Shown in pieces: positions 1-12,600 of a stretch of 64,000 nt of DNA. This stretch comes from Arcuatula senhousia. Taxonomy: Eukaryota > Mollusca > Bivalvia > Mytilida > Mytilidae. The first letter of the stretch is position 1; each line of letters begins with the position of its first letter. The notes beneath the pieces are model-generated. The model ran no database searches, had not been told where the DNA came from, and saw nothing but the letters and a program-made list of their open reading frames with translations. The stretch lies in the NCBI GenBank assembly GCA_963971305.1, contig OZ020308.1, positions 23,031,275 through 23,095,274 on the forward strand, read 5' to 3'. A program made the position numbers and the translations under genes.

Positions 1-541
1 TCTTGGGCATCGTCTTAATGAAGTATCCGCTTTCAAATGCTCTGCTAGAGTTTGAAATTAAAAAATAAGCATGTTAACAAAAGGCACTAAGGCGGATCCA
101 GGAGCGGGTTCCGGGCCTGGTAGTTATGTTGTTTTTGTTATATTATTTTCGTGTAGAATTTTGACCACAGTCAACTTAATGCGGACCATCCACTTTTTCA
201 AAAAAAAATCTGAGTACTCTAGTTGCATGCAAAAGTTTTAATATGAGTGTTGACCTTTGGTAAAATACATGTTCCCAATCGATGTTGTTTTCATAAGTCT
301 ATTAAGATTTGTACCGACATCCACAAGAAACTGTCTGTATGTATGAATACTACTATTTTATTCACATGAGTTGATAGAGCATGTTTGAATTGCCTGTGCA
401 GTTTTGAAATGTAATGTTTTAATTTATCTCGTCATATTAAGTATGATCATTTCACTCCCATGCATGCTAGGGCAATATCCTGGCAATAATAAAAGCACTA
501 TAGGTGCTCGCAGTCGCCTTTGAATTATTATAGCTTAAAAC
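1..541. other. 3' flank of the mucin gene
   Basis: No coding region is visible. The segment lies downstream of the last exon of the minus-strand mucin gene and should hold its 3' UTR. A short GGCGGATCCAGGAG stretch near 92 resembles the end of the MITE at 60671-60838, but no second end is seen. Confidence 0.5.
357..362 (-). terminator. candidate poly(A) signal of the mucin gene
   Basis: AATAAA on the minus strand, about 180 nt past the stop codon at 542-544. Position and strand fit a 3' UTR; nothing else supports it. Confidence 0.3.
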
Positions 542-672
542 TTACGTTTTGATACTTGCATCATCTGCATCTTTCTTGGATTTATTACGTTTTGTCTTTA
601 TCTTGAATATAACTATGGTTGATATAACTATCACGACCAAGACTATTAAAGGTATACCAACCAGCAGGAAAA
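542..672 (-). CDS. mucin exon 6: membrane helix and cytoplasmic tail
   Basis: The acceptor TTTTTCAG precedes position 672. The exon enters in phase 1 and reads FLLVGIPLIVLVVIVIS and on to IVIF, about 22 hydrophobic residues. A basic stop-transfer stretch (KIKTKRNKSKK) and an acidic end follow, with TAA at 542-544. It joins exon 5 (also phase 1) without loss of frame. Confidence 0.75.
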
Positions 673-3600
673 CTGAAAAATATGTGGTGTAGAATCAGAG
701 TAGACCTTTTAAAGCGCCGACAAAAGAAACAAAAACATACCGAAGGTGCGTTCGAATAGCACATTCTATAAAAAAAAAGCAAGGAGACATGATAGTTTGA
801 TTGGTATACCTTTGCGTCACTCAATTAAGATTAAGATGGCGGACAGGTACAAGTAATGAAAAAATTTCAGAAAGAAAAATTCTCGTATCATTATGTCTGA
901 TGTATGTTTATGCTCGAAATCGCAACCAAATGAACTGGAATATATTCTATGAAACGTTTAAGGACATTTTGATGTAAATCCTGATCCTGATGACAAAAAA
1001 GGGTAAAAGGAAAAACAGTGACAGGTCCACTCCATCGCCAAACAACAACAACCAAAAACGAGCGATGGCGAACAGTCCAATACCTGCTTCATCTACCTCA
1101 CAACTATTAAATGAAAGTAATCAAGCCTTATATGGATATCAATACCCGGCCACGCCATTTACACCATATCAACCTCAAGGTCCCCACACAACACCGCTTC
1201 AAATGCTACAACCACAATTCAACGTTCAGTCACCAACACCTCCTTTCTCTTCTATCATTCAAAAGTTAGATGAGAAAATGAACATTTTTATGAATGATAT
1301 AAGTACAAAGCTATCGAAACTAGATATTCTCGATGAGATGACAGAAAGACTAGCCAAAATTGAAAGACATTGTGAGTCTGTTGATAAAGAAATTATTGAT
1401 ATTAGAATGCAAATGTCAGCACAGTCCACAAATACAGATAAGTGCTTAAGACAGTCAAGTGAACTAAATTATAGAGTAGAAGGGATAGAAAGGGAGAACA
1501 GATGGTTAAAGGAAGAAAATTGGAAACTTAGAGAGAGAATGATTGAAACAATCAAGGTCAATGAGGGAAAACCTTATTTTCAAAGGAATACCTGATGTGC
1601 AGAACTACAAAGACCCTGAGGACACTGAGGCAAAAGTAAAAACATTTATAAAAGAGGTTCTTGAAGTCCAAGAGGAAATAAAATTCCAAGTAGTGCACAG
1701 ACTTAAACCTAGACCAGATAGAGCACCAAGAAATATAATTGCAAAGTTTGAAAGTAGAAAGGACAGAAACACTATTTTGGAAAAAGCAATAGAAAAACTC
1801 AAGGAAGATGATAGGTATGGGGTCCATGCACAGTATCCTATGGAGATCATTGAGAGAAGGAGAGTATTGGTTCCCATAATGCTGGATGCAAGAAGTAAGG
1901 GTCACACTGCAGTGCTAAGAGATGATAAACTTTTTATAGATGGGAGAAGGTATTATCCTCAAGCACCACCTCCTCCCCCTCCTGTACATCAACAACTTCC
2001 ACAACCAAACCTTCAGCATAATCAGACTCACCCAGGGAATGCACAGCCTCCTCAAGGATAGGGACACAGTGCAAGAGGTCAAAGTGTTAATTTTGAAAGT
2101 AAACAGAAAAAACAGTGCCTAATAAACCTCAATAATAATGAACTTAAGTTATGTTATTTAAATGTTTGTGGATTGAGAAAAAGATTATTATGTCCTGAAT
2201 TTTTGGACATTATAAAAGAAAATGATATTTGTATATTTGTAGAAACAAAACTATGTGACCTAGATTGCCTGTTATTACCAGAAGGTTATACATATTTTTT
2301 TTTAAAAATAGAAAAAATTGTAAAAGAGCATCTGGGGGTATTGCTATTATATATAAAAAGTCATTGGAAAAATTATTAACTTTTCACAAAACTGATTGTG
2401 AATTTGTTCAGTGGTTAAATATTTCTAGTTCTTTAGTTCATTTTGATTCAGATATTTTGATCGGTTGTGTGTACATACCACCAGAAAATACCAAATATTC
2501 TAATATTGACTCATTTGATGAAGTTGAAAGGGAAATGTCTATACTTCTAAAAAATGTCAAAACACCAGTATCACTTATTGGTGATTTTAATGCAAAAACA
2601 GGTGTATTAGCTGATTACATTGTCCCAGATGAAAATATTGTAGATATCTTTAACTTAGATTGTGATAATGACATTCAAGAATATATGTTTGATTTTGAAA
2701 ATTTGAGACAACATGATATTCCTCTTCAGAGGGTTTCAAAATGTAAAAGTACTCCTAACAATTATGGTCACAAACTCTTGGGGTTATGTAAAAGAAATAA
2801 TCTCTACATCGCCAACTCAAGAGTGGGTGAGGATGAAGGTATGGGAGATACAACTTGCAGAGACATAAGTGTTATAGACTATCTTATTCTATCCTCACAG
2901 TTATTTCCCTTTATTGGACAGTTTGAGGTGAACGAATTTTTACCGTTATATTCGGACTGTCATTGTATGTTAAAATTCTCTTTACAAACAGGTGAACGTG
3001 TTACACCTGTAATCAACAACAATTTAAATGTCAATCATGCGTATGTTAAATGGAACACTAATAAGAAATCGGAATACACCGAGAGTATTCATCTTGACAA
3101 TAACGAAGTTTTGTCAAGTGTTCTAAATACTTTAAATGAACTAGATGAAGTTGAAAATATAAACCAACAAAATATCGATGATGTTGTTGTGCAAATAAAT
3201 AATAACTTTACGAATACAGCACAAACTGTGTTTGGAAAAGTTAAAAACCGTAATATAAAATATAAAGATAACTCAAAGCCTTGGTTTAACAACAAATGCT
3301 TTTTTAAACGGAAGAAGTTCCATAAAGCAAGGAAACGTTATAGTTTTGTGAAGAATGCTGAAAACAGACGTCTTATGAGAGAAGCTAGCAAAGATTATAA
3401 ATCCACACTGGATAACGCATTTAAAGATTTTCAACATAGAGCCGCTAATAATTTGAGAAATATTTCTCAAAAAGATAGCAAATCTTTGTGGAAAATTTTA
3501 AATGAAATTAACGGTAAAGATAAAAAAGACAATAACGATGTGTCACTGCAAGCATTATATGATCATTTTAGAAATCTAAATAAAAACGACGACTTAGAAA

Positions 3601-6600
3601 ACGATACTATTCCAGATTTTGATGATCATGATATTCCCGACGAAGCTCAAAACCTTTTAAATAGTACTATTACTGAAGATGAAATTAAAAATGTTGTCTC
3701 AAGTTTAAAAAACAATAAAGCCTCTGGCAATGATAATGTATTGAATGAATATATAAGATGTACATTACATGACATGTTGCCAATATATGTCAAACTGTTT
3801 AATATAATTTTGAATACTGGTGTCATTCCGTCATGTTGGACTGAAGGTATAATGGTAGCAATATATAAGAACAAAGGATCGAAATCTGACCCTGAAATGT
3901 ATAGGGGTATTACGCTCAATAGCTGTTTTAGCAAACTATTTTCGGCAATTCTTAACAACAGGTTGAATAAATTTTCTGATAGCATTGATTTAATTTCCAA
4001 GGCGCAAGCTGGTTTTCGTAGAGGATACTCTACTGTAGATAATATTTTTGTATTGTATGCACTAATTTCTATATATTTTTCAATGGGTAAGAAATTATAC
4101 TGTACATTCATAGATTTTAAAAGTGCATTTGACACTGTTTGGAGGGCTGGATTATGGCAAAAATTACAAAAAGCAAATATTAAGGGTAAAATGTTTAATG
4201 TGATTTATAACATGTATCAGAATATAAAAACTTGCATAAAGAAAGGGGATGAGTTATCCGGATTTTTCAGTTGTGAAGTAGGGGTAAAACAGGGAGAAAA
4301 TCTATCCCCTTTTTTATTCTCCTTATTTTTAAATGATTTGGAGGATTATTTCACCAGTTATGATATAGATAACTTAACTGAAGTTGAGAATTTATGTTCT
4401 GATACACTATTTACATATGTTAAGATATTTTTTATTCTTTATGCTGACGATACAGCATTATTGTCAGAATCTCAAGAAGGTTTACAAAGAACGCTCAATA
4501 TTTTTGAACAATACTGCAACCAATGGAAGCTTAAAATCAATACAAATAAAACAAAAGTTGTCATGTTCTGCAAGAAAAAACCTAGAAATATGCCAAAATT
4601 TCAAATATATGGTAAAGATATTGAAATTGTTAACTCATACTCTTATTTAGGAATGGTTTTTAACTATAATGGAAATTTTTGTACAGGAAGAAAGAAACTT
4701 GTTGAGCAAGCGCAAAAATCATTATATGCACTTTATAGAAAAATTCAAAACTTACATATACCAGTTGATTTGCAACTTAAACTTTTTGATTCTCTTGTAG
4801 CCCCAGTTCTTTTATATGCCTCAGAAGTTTGGGGCTTTGAAAATAAAAATTTTACCGAAAAATTACATTTACAATTTTGTAAAAGAATATTAAATGTTCG
4901 AAGCAGCACCCCTAATTTTATTGTTTATGGGGAGTTAGGCAGATATTCTTTAGAGACTATCATTAATCAAAAGATGGTCATGTTTTGGAATAGTTTACTA
5001 GAAAGTGAAAATAAACTTTCATCGACTTTATACAAATTATTATATCGCTTGCATCAACAGGAACCACAAAAGTTCAAATGGGTAGAATATGTTAAAAATA
5101 TTTTTGATTCCATTGGTCTTAGTTATATTTGGAATGACCAACGTCCACTTAAGAGAATTATGCTGAAAAATATTATCAAACAGAGATTGCATGATAATTT
5201 CATCCAAACCTGGTTTTCACAGATTAATAATTCATCTAGGGGAGAATTTTACTCTCTATTCAAAAATGAGTTCAAATTAGAACCATATCTTACTAGGCTC
5301 CAAGTGGCTGATAGAATAAATATCGCTAAATTAAGATGTTGTAATTTGAGATTGCCGATTGAAACTGGACGATGGGCAGGCATTCAACGGCAAGATAGAA
5401 TATGCAATCTCTGTAGAATTGGTCTGGGTGATCAGTATCACTATTTATTTGTCTGTGAACATGAAAGTATTCGAGATATTCGAAACAAGTATATACCTAA
5501 ATACTACACAGAACATCCAAATCAAATTAAAATGTGTGGTCTATTATCTATTTGTAATGTGAAACTATATAAAAACCTAGCAATTTTCATAAAGAAGTTA
5601 CTAGGAATTTTGACATAAAATAACTATAAATATAATTACTTACCATGCTTGTATACTTAAATCCATGTACAGTTAAATCCTTGTTATTGATGACGTATGT
5701 AATATGTGATATGGTGCGTTCGATTTGTTAAAATTTCAATAGTACATGTATGGTTATTGAAATGTGTACCTGTCTGTCAATGTATGTATATATATTTGTT
5801 GTATTATGTCCTCTTGTACACTGTGTGTGTCTGAGGTTGAAATAAAGTTGTCTTGTCTTGTCTTGAAAACACAGCAATCAGAAATAGCCTTGTATCAAAA
5901 ACAAATCTGACGATATGTAAAGAAAGCTTAAAATTGCACTTTTCGGTTCAAATTTCTAATTATAATTTTACTTTTAGGGCAATGCATTTACTACAATAAA
6001 GTTATAATAAAACTTACTTTCATTGATACCAGATCTGAAAAATTAACACAAATGATTTTAAAACAATAGTAAAAAAAAGTTGAATGTAAGAAAAGATCAA
6101 TGTCAAAATATTTGACAGTTCTAAGAAAAAAATCTTAAGTACAAATGTATTTCATGTACCTCTAAGAACTTGACTATAATTGTTTTTCTTAAGTTTTATT
6201 TTCTATAAATGTTATATTCTTTTAAACCATATTCATGATATTGTAAGTGCTCCATTCAAGATTTTTTACTCTTTAACTAAAAACGAAAATAAACAAGAAT
6301 ATGTCCGAAAAAAACATAATGCCCAAATCTTGCAACATTTGGGACGGATGGATGGATGGACAAACCGGAACACTTTGAGCACCCTACTTTTGTATATGGG
6401 GCATAAAAAGAATAGGCCAGCTTTTCTATACATTTTACTTACATGCAATGAGGAACACCATATTTGTCATATTCACATTCACCATAGGCACAGATACACG
6501 TTATTGTGGTTGTACTGTCAACTTTATAATAAAAGAAAGCGGGTCACAATTTCAATACGATACGCCATAATTTTCATTGTCATGAAGTTTGCTCATACCC

Positions 6601-9600
6601 ATTTAAGGAAAAAGGTTTGAAAGTTTGAAAAAAAGGTATCTGGTTCTTTGAATTTCAATTTGATGAATAGACAATAGGAATAGGTATTAAATAGACTAAA
6701 TAAGCTCCAAAAATTTATAGGTTGCTGAACTCGTTTTCGAGATAATAAGCGTTCAAAATTTGGCGGGAAAAAGGCTTTCTCTGACTTTTTCATAGGTGTA
6801 GCATTAAACTTGTTTTAGTGTAAAAATCTATGAAAAAATAAGAAATATATAAAACCTGGTAAAGAAGCTCTTAATGACCCAATAAACCCTATAACAAAAA
6901 ATAGGGGGTTACTGGGTTAAAAAAATATCCTTATTTTAATGATAAAATCCAGAGGGTTCCGAAAATCTGACCGAAATCTCAAAATATGACCAGCGATCAA
7001 TTACTTTTTGAGATTGATCCTCCACATTCAATTAAAATTTGAGATTGATCCTCCACATTTTGAGATTTACCGTTTCAGTAATTTTGTTGTCACTCACCCT
7101 TTAATATTTATATCATCGCTAGCCACGGGTCACCAACTGCAATTGACTTTTAAAATTGTAAGTAAATGGATATGTTCGATCAATCTCAAAATACAACTTA
7201 ATAGAAATGATAAATCTCATGGTTTTTGGGGATGAATGGTACTTGACGAGAATGATTAGTCATGTTAGACTTTAAATTAATTTATGTAGATTATGCACAA
7301 AATCATCTAGATATTATAAACAAATGTTATTTTTACGTATCATTGTATTATAGTCCTATACTCTTAGAGATTACATACGTTAATTCTTTTTTTTTAAAGG
7401 TAAAAATTTTAATGAACTTTTAACAGAAAACTTACTTGTTTCATATCCGGGTGTATCTCTACTGGTAATACTCCCAACTTTAACCTTAGTGCCATTAAGG
7501 ACCAAATTATCGCTCTTTGTTAGGTTGATGAAAGATGCCACTACACGTTTTTGCAAATCTCCGGTTGAGATGCTGCTCAGTTGTTTAAGTAAAAGTGTAA
7601 AATTTATATGTAGACTTCCATTTCTGTAAAAGTGTAGAAAATTTAAGTAACGGTGGCATTAAAAAACCTAAATAAATAAAACCCAGATAATCAGTGTTCA
7701 TATATAATTTGTTTCATAGAGAAACATTCATATAAACCACGAGTACTATCCACTACTTGAAGGCTACTGGCTTCATATGGAAAAAAGCATCTAATAGTAT
7801 AGTTCAAGTGTTTCCGCTCGAACGGCGTCTGAGAGCAATTGAGTTTTTTTTAAACTGCTTTCATTTCCTGAGCGCCTGGTCCACGCTGTTGATTGCTTTT
7901 CAGTTCCTTTATGTTGTTTTTGTTTGTGTTTGCTGGTTTTGTCTTTGCTCCTTCGGAATTTTGACGTGCGAATGCCCTAGTGGTACTTGTCGGCTTTTTC
8001 TCAATATACATATGGTATAAATCATGTTTCACTTCTCATTGTAAGTTTTTTTGAAATACATTGACCTATAGGAAGAGTTGCACTTACGAGATGTGTGGAC
8101 AGACTTTCAGGCAAAGTGAGTGCTTTATACTCCCTCATCCCATAAAAAATGTTTCGGGGTAAAAAATCTCTAATTTACTTTTAAACCTTGAATTATGGGT
8201 GTATCATTATTCTTGGTTGTCCGTTGTCGCTAGTCGAGTAATTTGATACCAACCAAATTAGAGATGTACAGATTTTACCCGACTAGTTGCAGGTAAATTA
8301 TTTTGGACTAAACCCGATAGATTAAGAAAATCAGGCTCCGCTTAACCTAATGAACGAGTACTTCCACAATTTCTGCTACTATTTTTTATACAAAACTGCA
8401 TCAAACTTACGTGATTTTAACTATATCAATGTCTTCATACATGTCACCTAGAGCGCTATATTTAAAATAATCGTATAACTACAAAAGTAAAGTTTGTACA
8501 TTTTGATAAGAATAAAGTGCTAGGCAAAATACCGGGAGTATTCATTTGTGCCAGAGACGGAGCTGAACCCTAAAAACTTAATAGACGTTGTTTGTTTTTT
8601 ATCTAAGTAGTGTCAAAAGGCCGATTCTGCCCCACATGCAGAAATCCTGCATAAAATCCCAACCCCGACGGCCAAATGCAAACGGACTGCATTTTTATTG
8701 AGCATAGGGTAAATACAAGAATTATGGCTTTCGTACAGAGCATAAGTCAGGTCACCCCACAGGAAAGTGGGGATAAGGACACCTTAAAGAGAGGTGTGCC
8801 CCAGATTGAAATAAATAAAAGGATGGAATCCAATAGTAATAAGATGGATCACTTTCAGGATTTCTTTCTGGAGAATGAGCAAGATTTGGAAGATAGCCCC
8901 CCAGCCCCAACCCCCCAAAGGCAGCAGCAGTGCTGCAAAGCCCCCAACCTGACGCAGATGGATGAGCATACCCAGATGTGTCAAAATTGTGGGGCGCAGC
9001 TTATGAAGCCGCGATTTGAGCATCAGTCCGGGGAGCAGAAAACCACCTGCGGCTATCCACTTAAGAGGAAGAAGGGGCAGTTCTGCAAGAGCAAGCACGG
9101 GATGGATGGTCTCTGTGGGAGGCATAGACAGCAACCACACCAGCAGCAGGAGGAGGAAGTGATCCCAGTCGAGGGAAAAATGGTGGTGAAAGAAAGCATG
9201 AAGACTCTCCGTCAAATAGCTAAGGATGAGGGTCTGAGGGGGGTCAGCAGAAAGAACAAGGAGGCCTTGGTGAAGCTCATCGAGGAGAAAACCACCCGTA
9301 AATTTACCCGCCAGGAAGTCTTCACCAAGAAGCAGCTTAAAGCGCTGGCAAAGAATCGCGGCCTCACCAAATACTCCCAGCTCAGGAGAGACGATCTGCT
9401 CCATCTGGTGGAAGAGAATATCAAAAATGCCCCAGTCGAGGAGGAGATCAAAATCATTGATATGCGGGAAGCTCTGAATGGCGTATTTGGCACGGCCGTC
9501 ATCAAACCTTTGAAGCCGCATGACGTAGCCACGTTTTTCAAGCTAAGTCAGAGTACGATCTCCACCACCATCTCCGATGCGCTTGCCCAAAAGAGGGGAT

Positions 9601-12600
9601 TGAAGGTCCACTTAGTCCTTTTTGTGGAGATGGTGAAAACGAGCCTCGCGAAAGGGGAGAATATCTACGTCACCACTCCTTTCAGATCACGGACGACAAT
9701 GCTCGTGGAATCTAACGACCTTGATCAGGAGATTGCGATCATGGTGGAGAAGGTTAAGGAAAGTATGGTAAAGTACATGCGCGAAGGGAGCGGATGGACT
9801 TTTAGCAGCGTCGAGAAGCTAGAAATCCACCTCGACAAATTCAAGCCGCTCAAGGGGGCTTCCTTCATACCGACCCCATCAGCACTCGCGAAAAAGAAGG
9901 CAATCATCAACGTGAAAAATGAGGATCAGGAGTGCTTCAAGTGGGCTATCCTCTCCGCGCTTCATCATGAGGAGGTGGATCAGAAACATGCCAATCGCCC
10001 CAGTCAGTATGCGAAGTGGGAGAATGAGCTAAAATGCGAAGGCATCGACTTCCCGGTTTCGCTCAAGGCAATCGATAAATTTGAAAGGCAGAATCTTGCC
10101 ATCAACGTCAACGTCTTCGGCTTCGATGGTGTAAAGAAGGGTGAAGATGAGGAAGAGGATCTTCAGATCTACCCCCTCAGAATATCCAAGAATACGGGTC
10201 CCACTCACGTAGATCTTCTTTTCTTGGCCTGCGAAGGCAAGCAGCATTACTGCTGGATCAAGAGCCTTTCACGACTCCTAGGCTCTCAAATTTCAGAGCA
10301 TGGCCATGAGCTCTTCTTCTGCCGCAGATGCCTCTCCCACTTCTCCAGACAGGATCTCCTTGACGATCACTTGGAATATTGCAGTCAGAAGGATGCCATC
10401 AGGATCGAGATGCCGGAGGAAGGATCCGCCATAGCCTTTCACAACCACAAGAAGCAGATGAGAGTCCCATTCGCGATCTATGCGGACTTTGAATGCTTCA
10501 CGGAGAAGATCGATACTTGCCAGCCCGATCCGACCAAGTCCTACACGAAGCAGTATCAGCAGCACCGACCATCAGGTTTCTGCTATCGCGTGAAGTATGC
10601 CCACGGCGACTACAAGGAATCGGTCGTCTACTGCGGGGAAGATGCGGCTAAGAAATTCGTTTAGTGCATTGAAGAGGAAGTGCAGACGATCAGCAAGATA
10701 TGCAAGGAGAAGAAGTCGATGGTGATGAGCGACGAGGACAAGGTAAGCTTTGAAGCAAGCACGCACTGCCACATTTGCGGGGGTGAATTGGGAGGGGATA
10801 CGGTCCGGGATCATGACCATCTCACCGGGAAGTATCGGGGCCCAGCACACAACCAGTGCAATCTAGATTTTCAGCTTCCGAAGCACGTGCCCATCCTTTT
10901 GCACAATCTGAGTGGGTACGATGCCCATCTTTTCGTGAAGGAATTCAAGGGAGGGAAGATCACCTGCATCCCCAATACGGACGAAAAATATATCAGCTTC
11001 TCAAAGCAGCTAGACGATGGTCTGGAAATGAGATTCATCGACTCGTGCAGATTCATGCTCAGCTCCCTCGAAAATCTGGCAAAGAATCTCACACCCGATA
11101 AATTCAAGGCGGTTAGGGAATGCTTTGGCGACAGGTATGAGCTGATGATAAGAAAGGGGGTATATCCCTACGATTACGCCGATGGGCCTGCCAAGCTTGA
11201 GGAGACCCAGCTCCCACCCAAGGAAGCTTTCTTTAGCACGCTCACCGGTGAGCATATCAGTGATGAGGACTATGCGCACGCTCAGAAGGTCTGGGAGGCC
11301 TTCGAGTGCAAGACCCTGCGAGATTATCACAATCTCTACCTAGAATCCGACGTGGCCATACTGGAGGATATCTTCGAGGATTTCAGAGATATCTGCATGG
11401 GAAACTATGGGCTCGATCCTGCCCACTACTTCACATCCCCAGGGCTAGCCTACGATGCCGCCCTCAAAACCACCGGCGTCAGATTGGAGCTGCTCTCCGA
11501 TCCAGACATGCTCCTGATGTTCGAGAGGGCAACCAGAGGGGGCGTCGCCATGATCTCCCATCGCCACGGCAAGGCTAATAATCCCTACATGACCGACTAC
11601 GATAGCTCCCAACCCAACAAATATCTCACCTACCTCGACGCCAACAATCTCTACGGTTGGGCGATGGCACAGCCCCTTCCCACGGGAGACTTCGAGTGGA
11701 TGGAACCGGAGGAGATCGAGAAGGTCTTGGAGTATCCTGACGATCACGAGTACGGAGCCATGGTGGAATGCGATCTGGAATATCCGCAAGATCTTCACGA
11801 CGCCCATAACGACTACCCTCTCGCGCCAGAAAACGTGGAAATCGACAAGGTGCGCAAGCTCGTGCCTCATCTGGGCAAGCGCGAAAAATATACCCTCCAT
11901 TATCGTAATCTCAAGCTCTACTTATCGATGGGCATGAAGCTCGTCAAAATCAACCGCATCATAGGATTCAGGCAATCCCCCTGGCTCAAGTCGTATATCG
12001 AGCTGAATACGAAGCTCCGAGCCGCAGCCAAGACCGACTCCGAGAAGGAATTTTTCAAGCTGATGAATAATTCGGTCTTCGGCAAGACGATGGAGAATAT
12101 CCGAAAGCGCGTCGACGTCAGGCTAGTCACAACCGAAAAGCAGGCCCTGAAGCTGGTGGCCAAGCCCAACTTCGATCGTCGAGTCGTCTTCACCGAGAAT
12201 CTAGCAGCCGTCCATATGAAGAAGACCAAGCTCAAGTTCGATAAGCCCGTCTACCTAGGAGCGTGCATCTTGGATATCTCGAAGCTCCTGATGTACGACT
12301 TCCACTACGGATTTGTGAGAAAGACGTACGGCGATAAGGCCCGGCTGCTCTTCACCGACACAGACAGCTTAGCCTACGAAATTCAGACCGCCGACTTCTA
12401 CAAGGATATCGCACCACACGTCCAGGAAAAATTCGATACGTCCAACTATCCGGCCGTGCATCCCTCCGACATCCCTACTGGCGTGAATAAGAAGATCATC
12501 GGAAAATTCAAGGACGAGTGCGGCGGCAAGACCATGACCGAATTCGTGGGGCTCCGGGCAAAACTATACGCCTTCAAGATGGACGACGGTAAGGCTACGA

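Larger units (their letters stand above)
831..5865 (+). mobile_element. LINE with L1-type ORF1, nearly full length
   Basis: A non-LTR retrotransposon with ORF1 (coiled coil plus RNA-binding domain) and ORF2 (APE endonuclease, reverse transcriptase, C-terminal Cys/His motif). It ends in AATAAA and a TTGTC-type short tandem tail. The 5' edge is uncertain; GATGGCGGAC near 835 may lie close to it. It is antisense to the mucin gene in intron 5. I could not define a target duplication. The clade is not assigned; ORF2 resembles invertebrate I/Jockey-type relatives in its C-terminal half, while ORF1 is L1-like. Confidence 0.8.

Noticed and set aside
7850..8032. Small open frames on both strands (FARQNSEGAKTKPANTNKNN)
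   Set aside because: Looks like a dispersed non-coding repeat; no splice sites or family.
8086..8180. A possible mucin exon on minus with a GTAAGT donor (reads DFLPRNIFYGMREY)
   Set aside because: It leaves in phase 0 while exon 5 needs phase 2, and exons 3-4-5 already join in phase without it.
8676..8723. Longer N-terminus of the polymerase from ATG 8676 (and 22549 at the right end)
   Set aside because: The frame is open by inclusion of TIR sequence on both sides; the next ATG in each case gives the shared M(A/S)FVQ start. Not excluded fully.
11445..11900. Open frames on minus within the polymerase gene (also 8784-9521)
   Set aside because: Shadows of the conserved polymerase coding strand.
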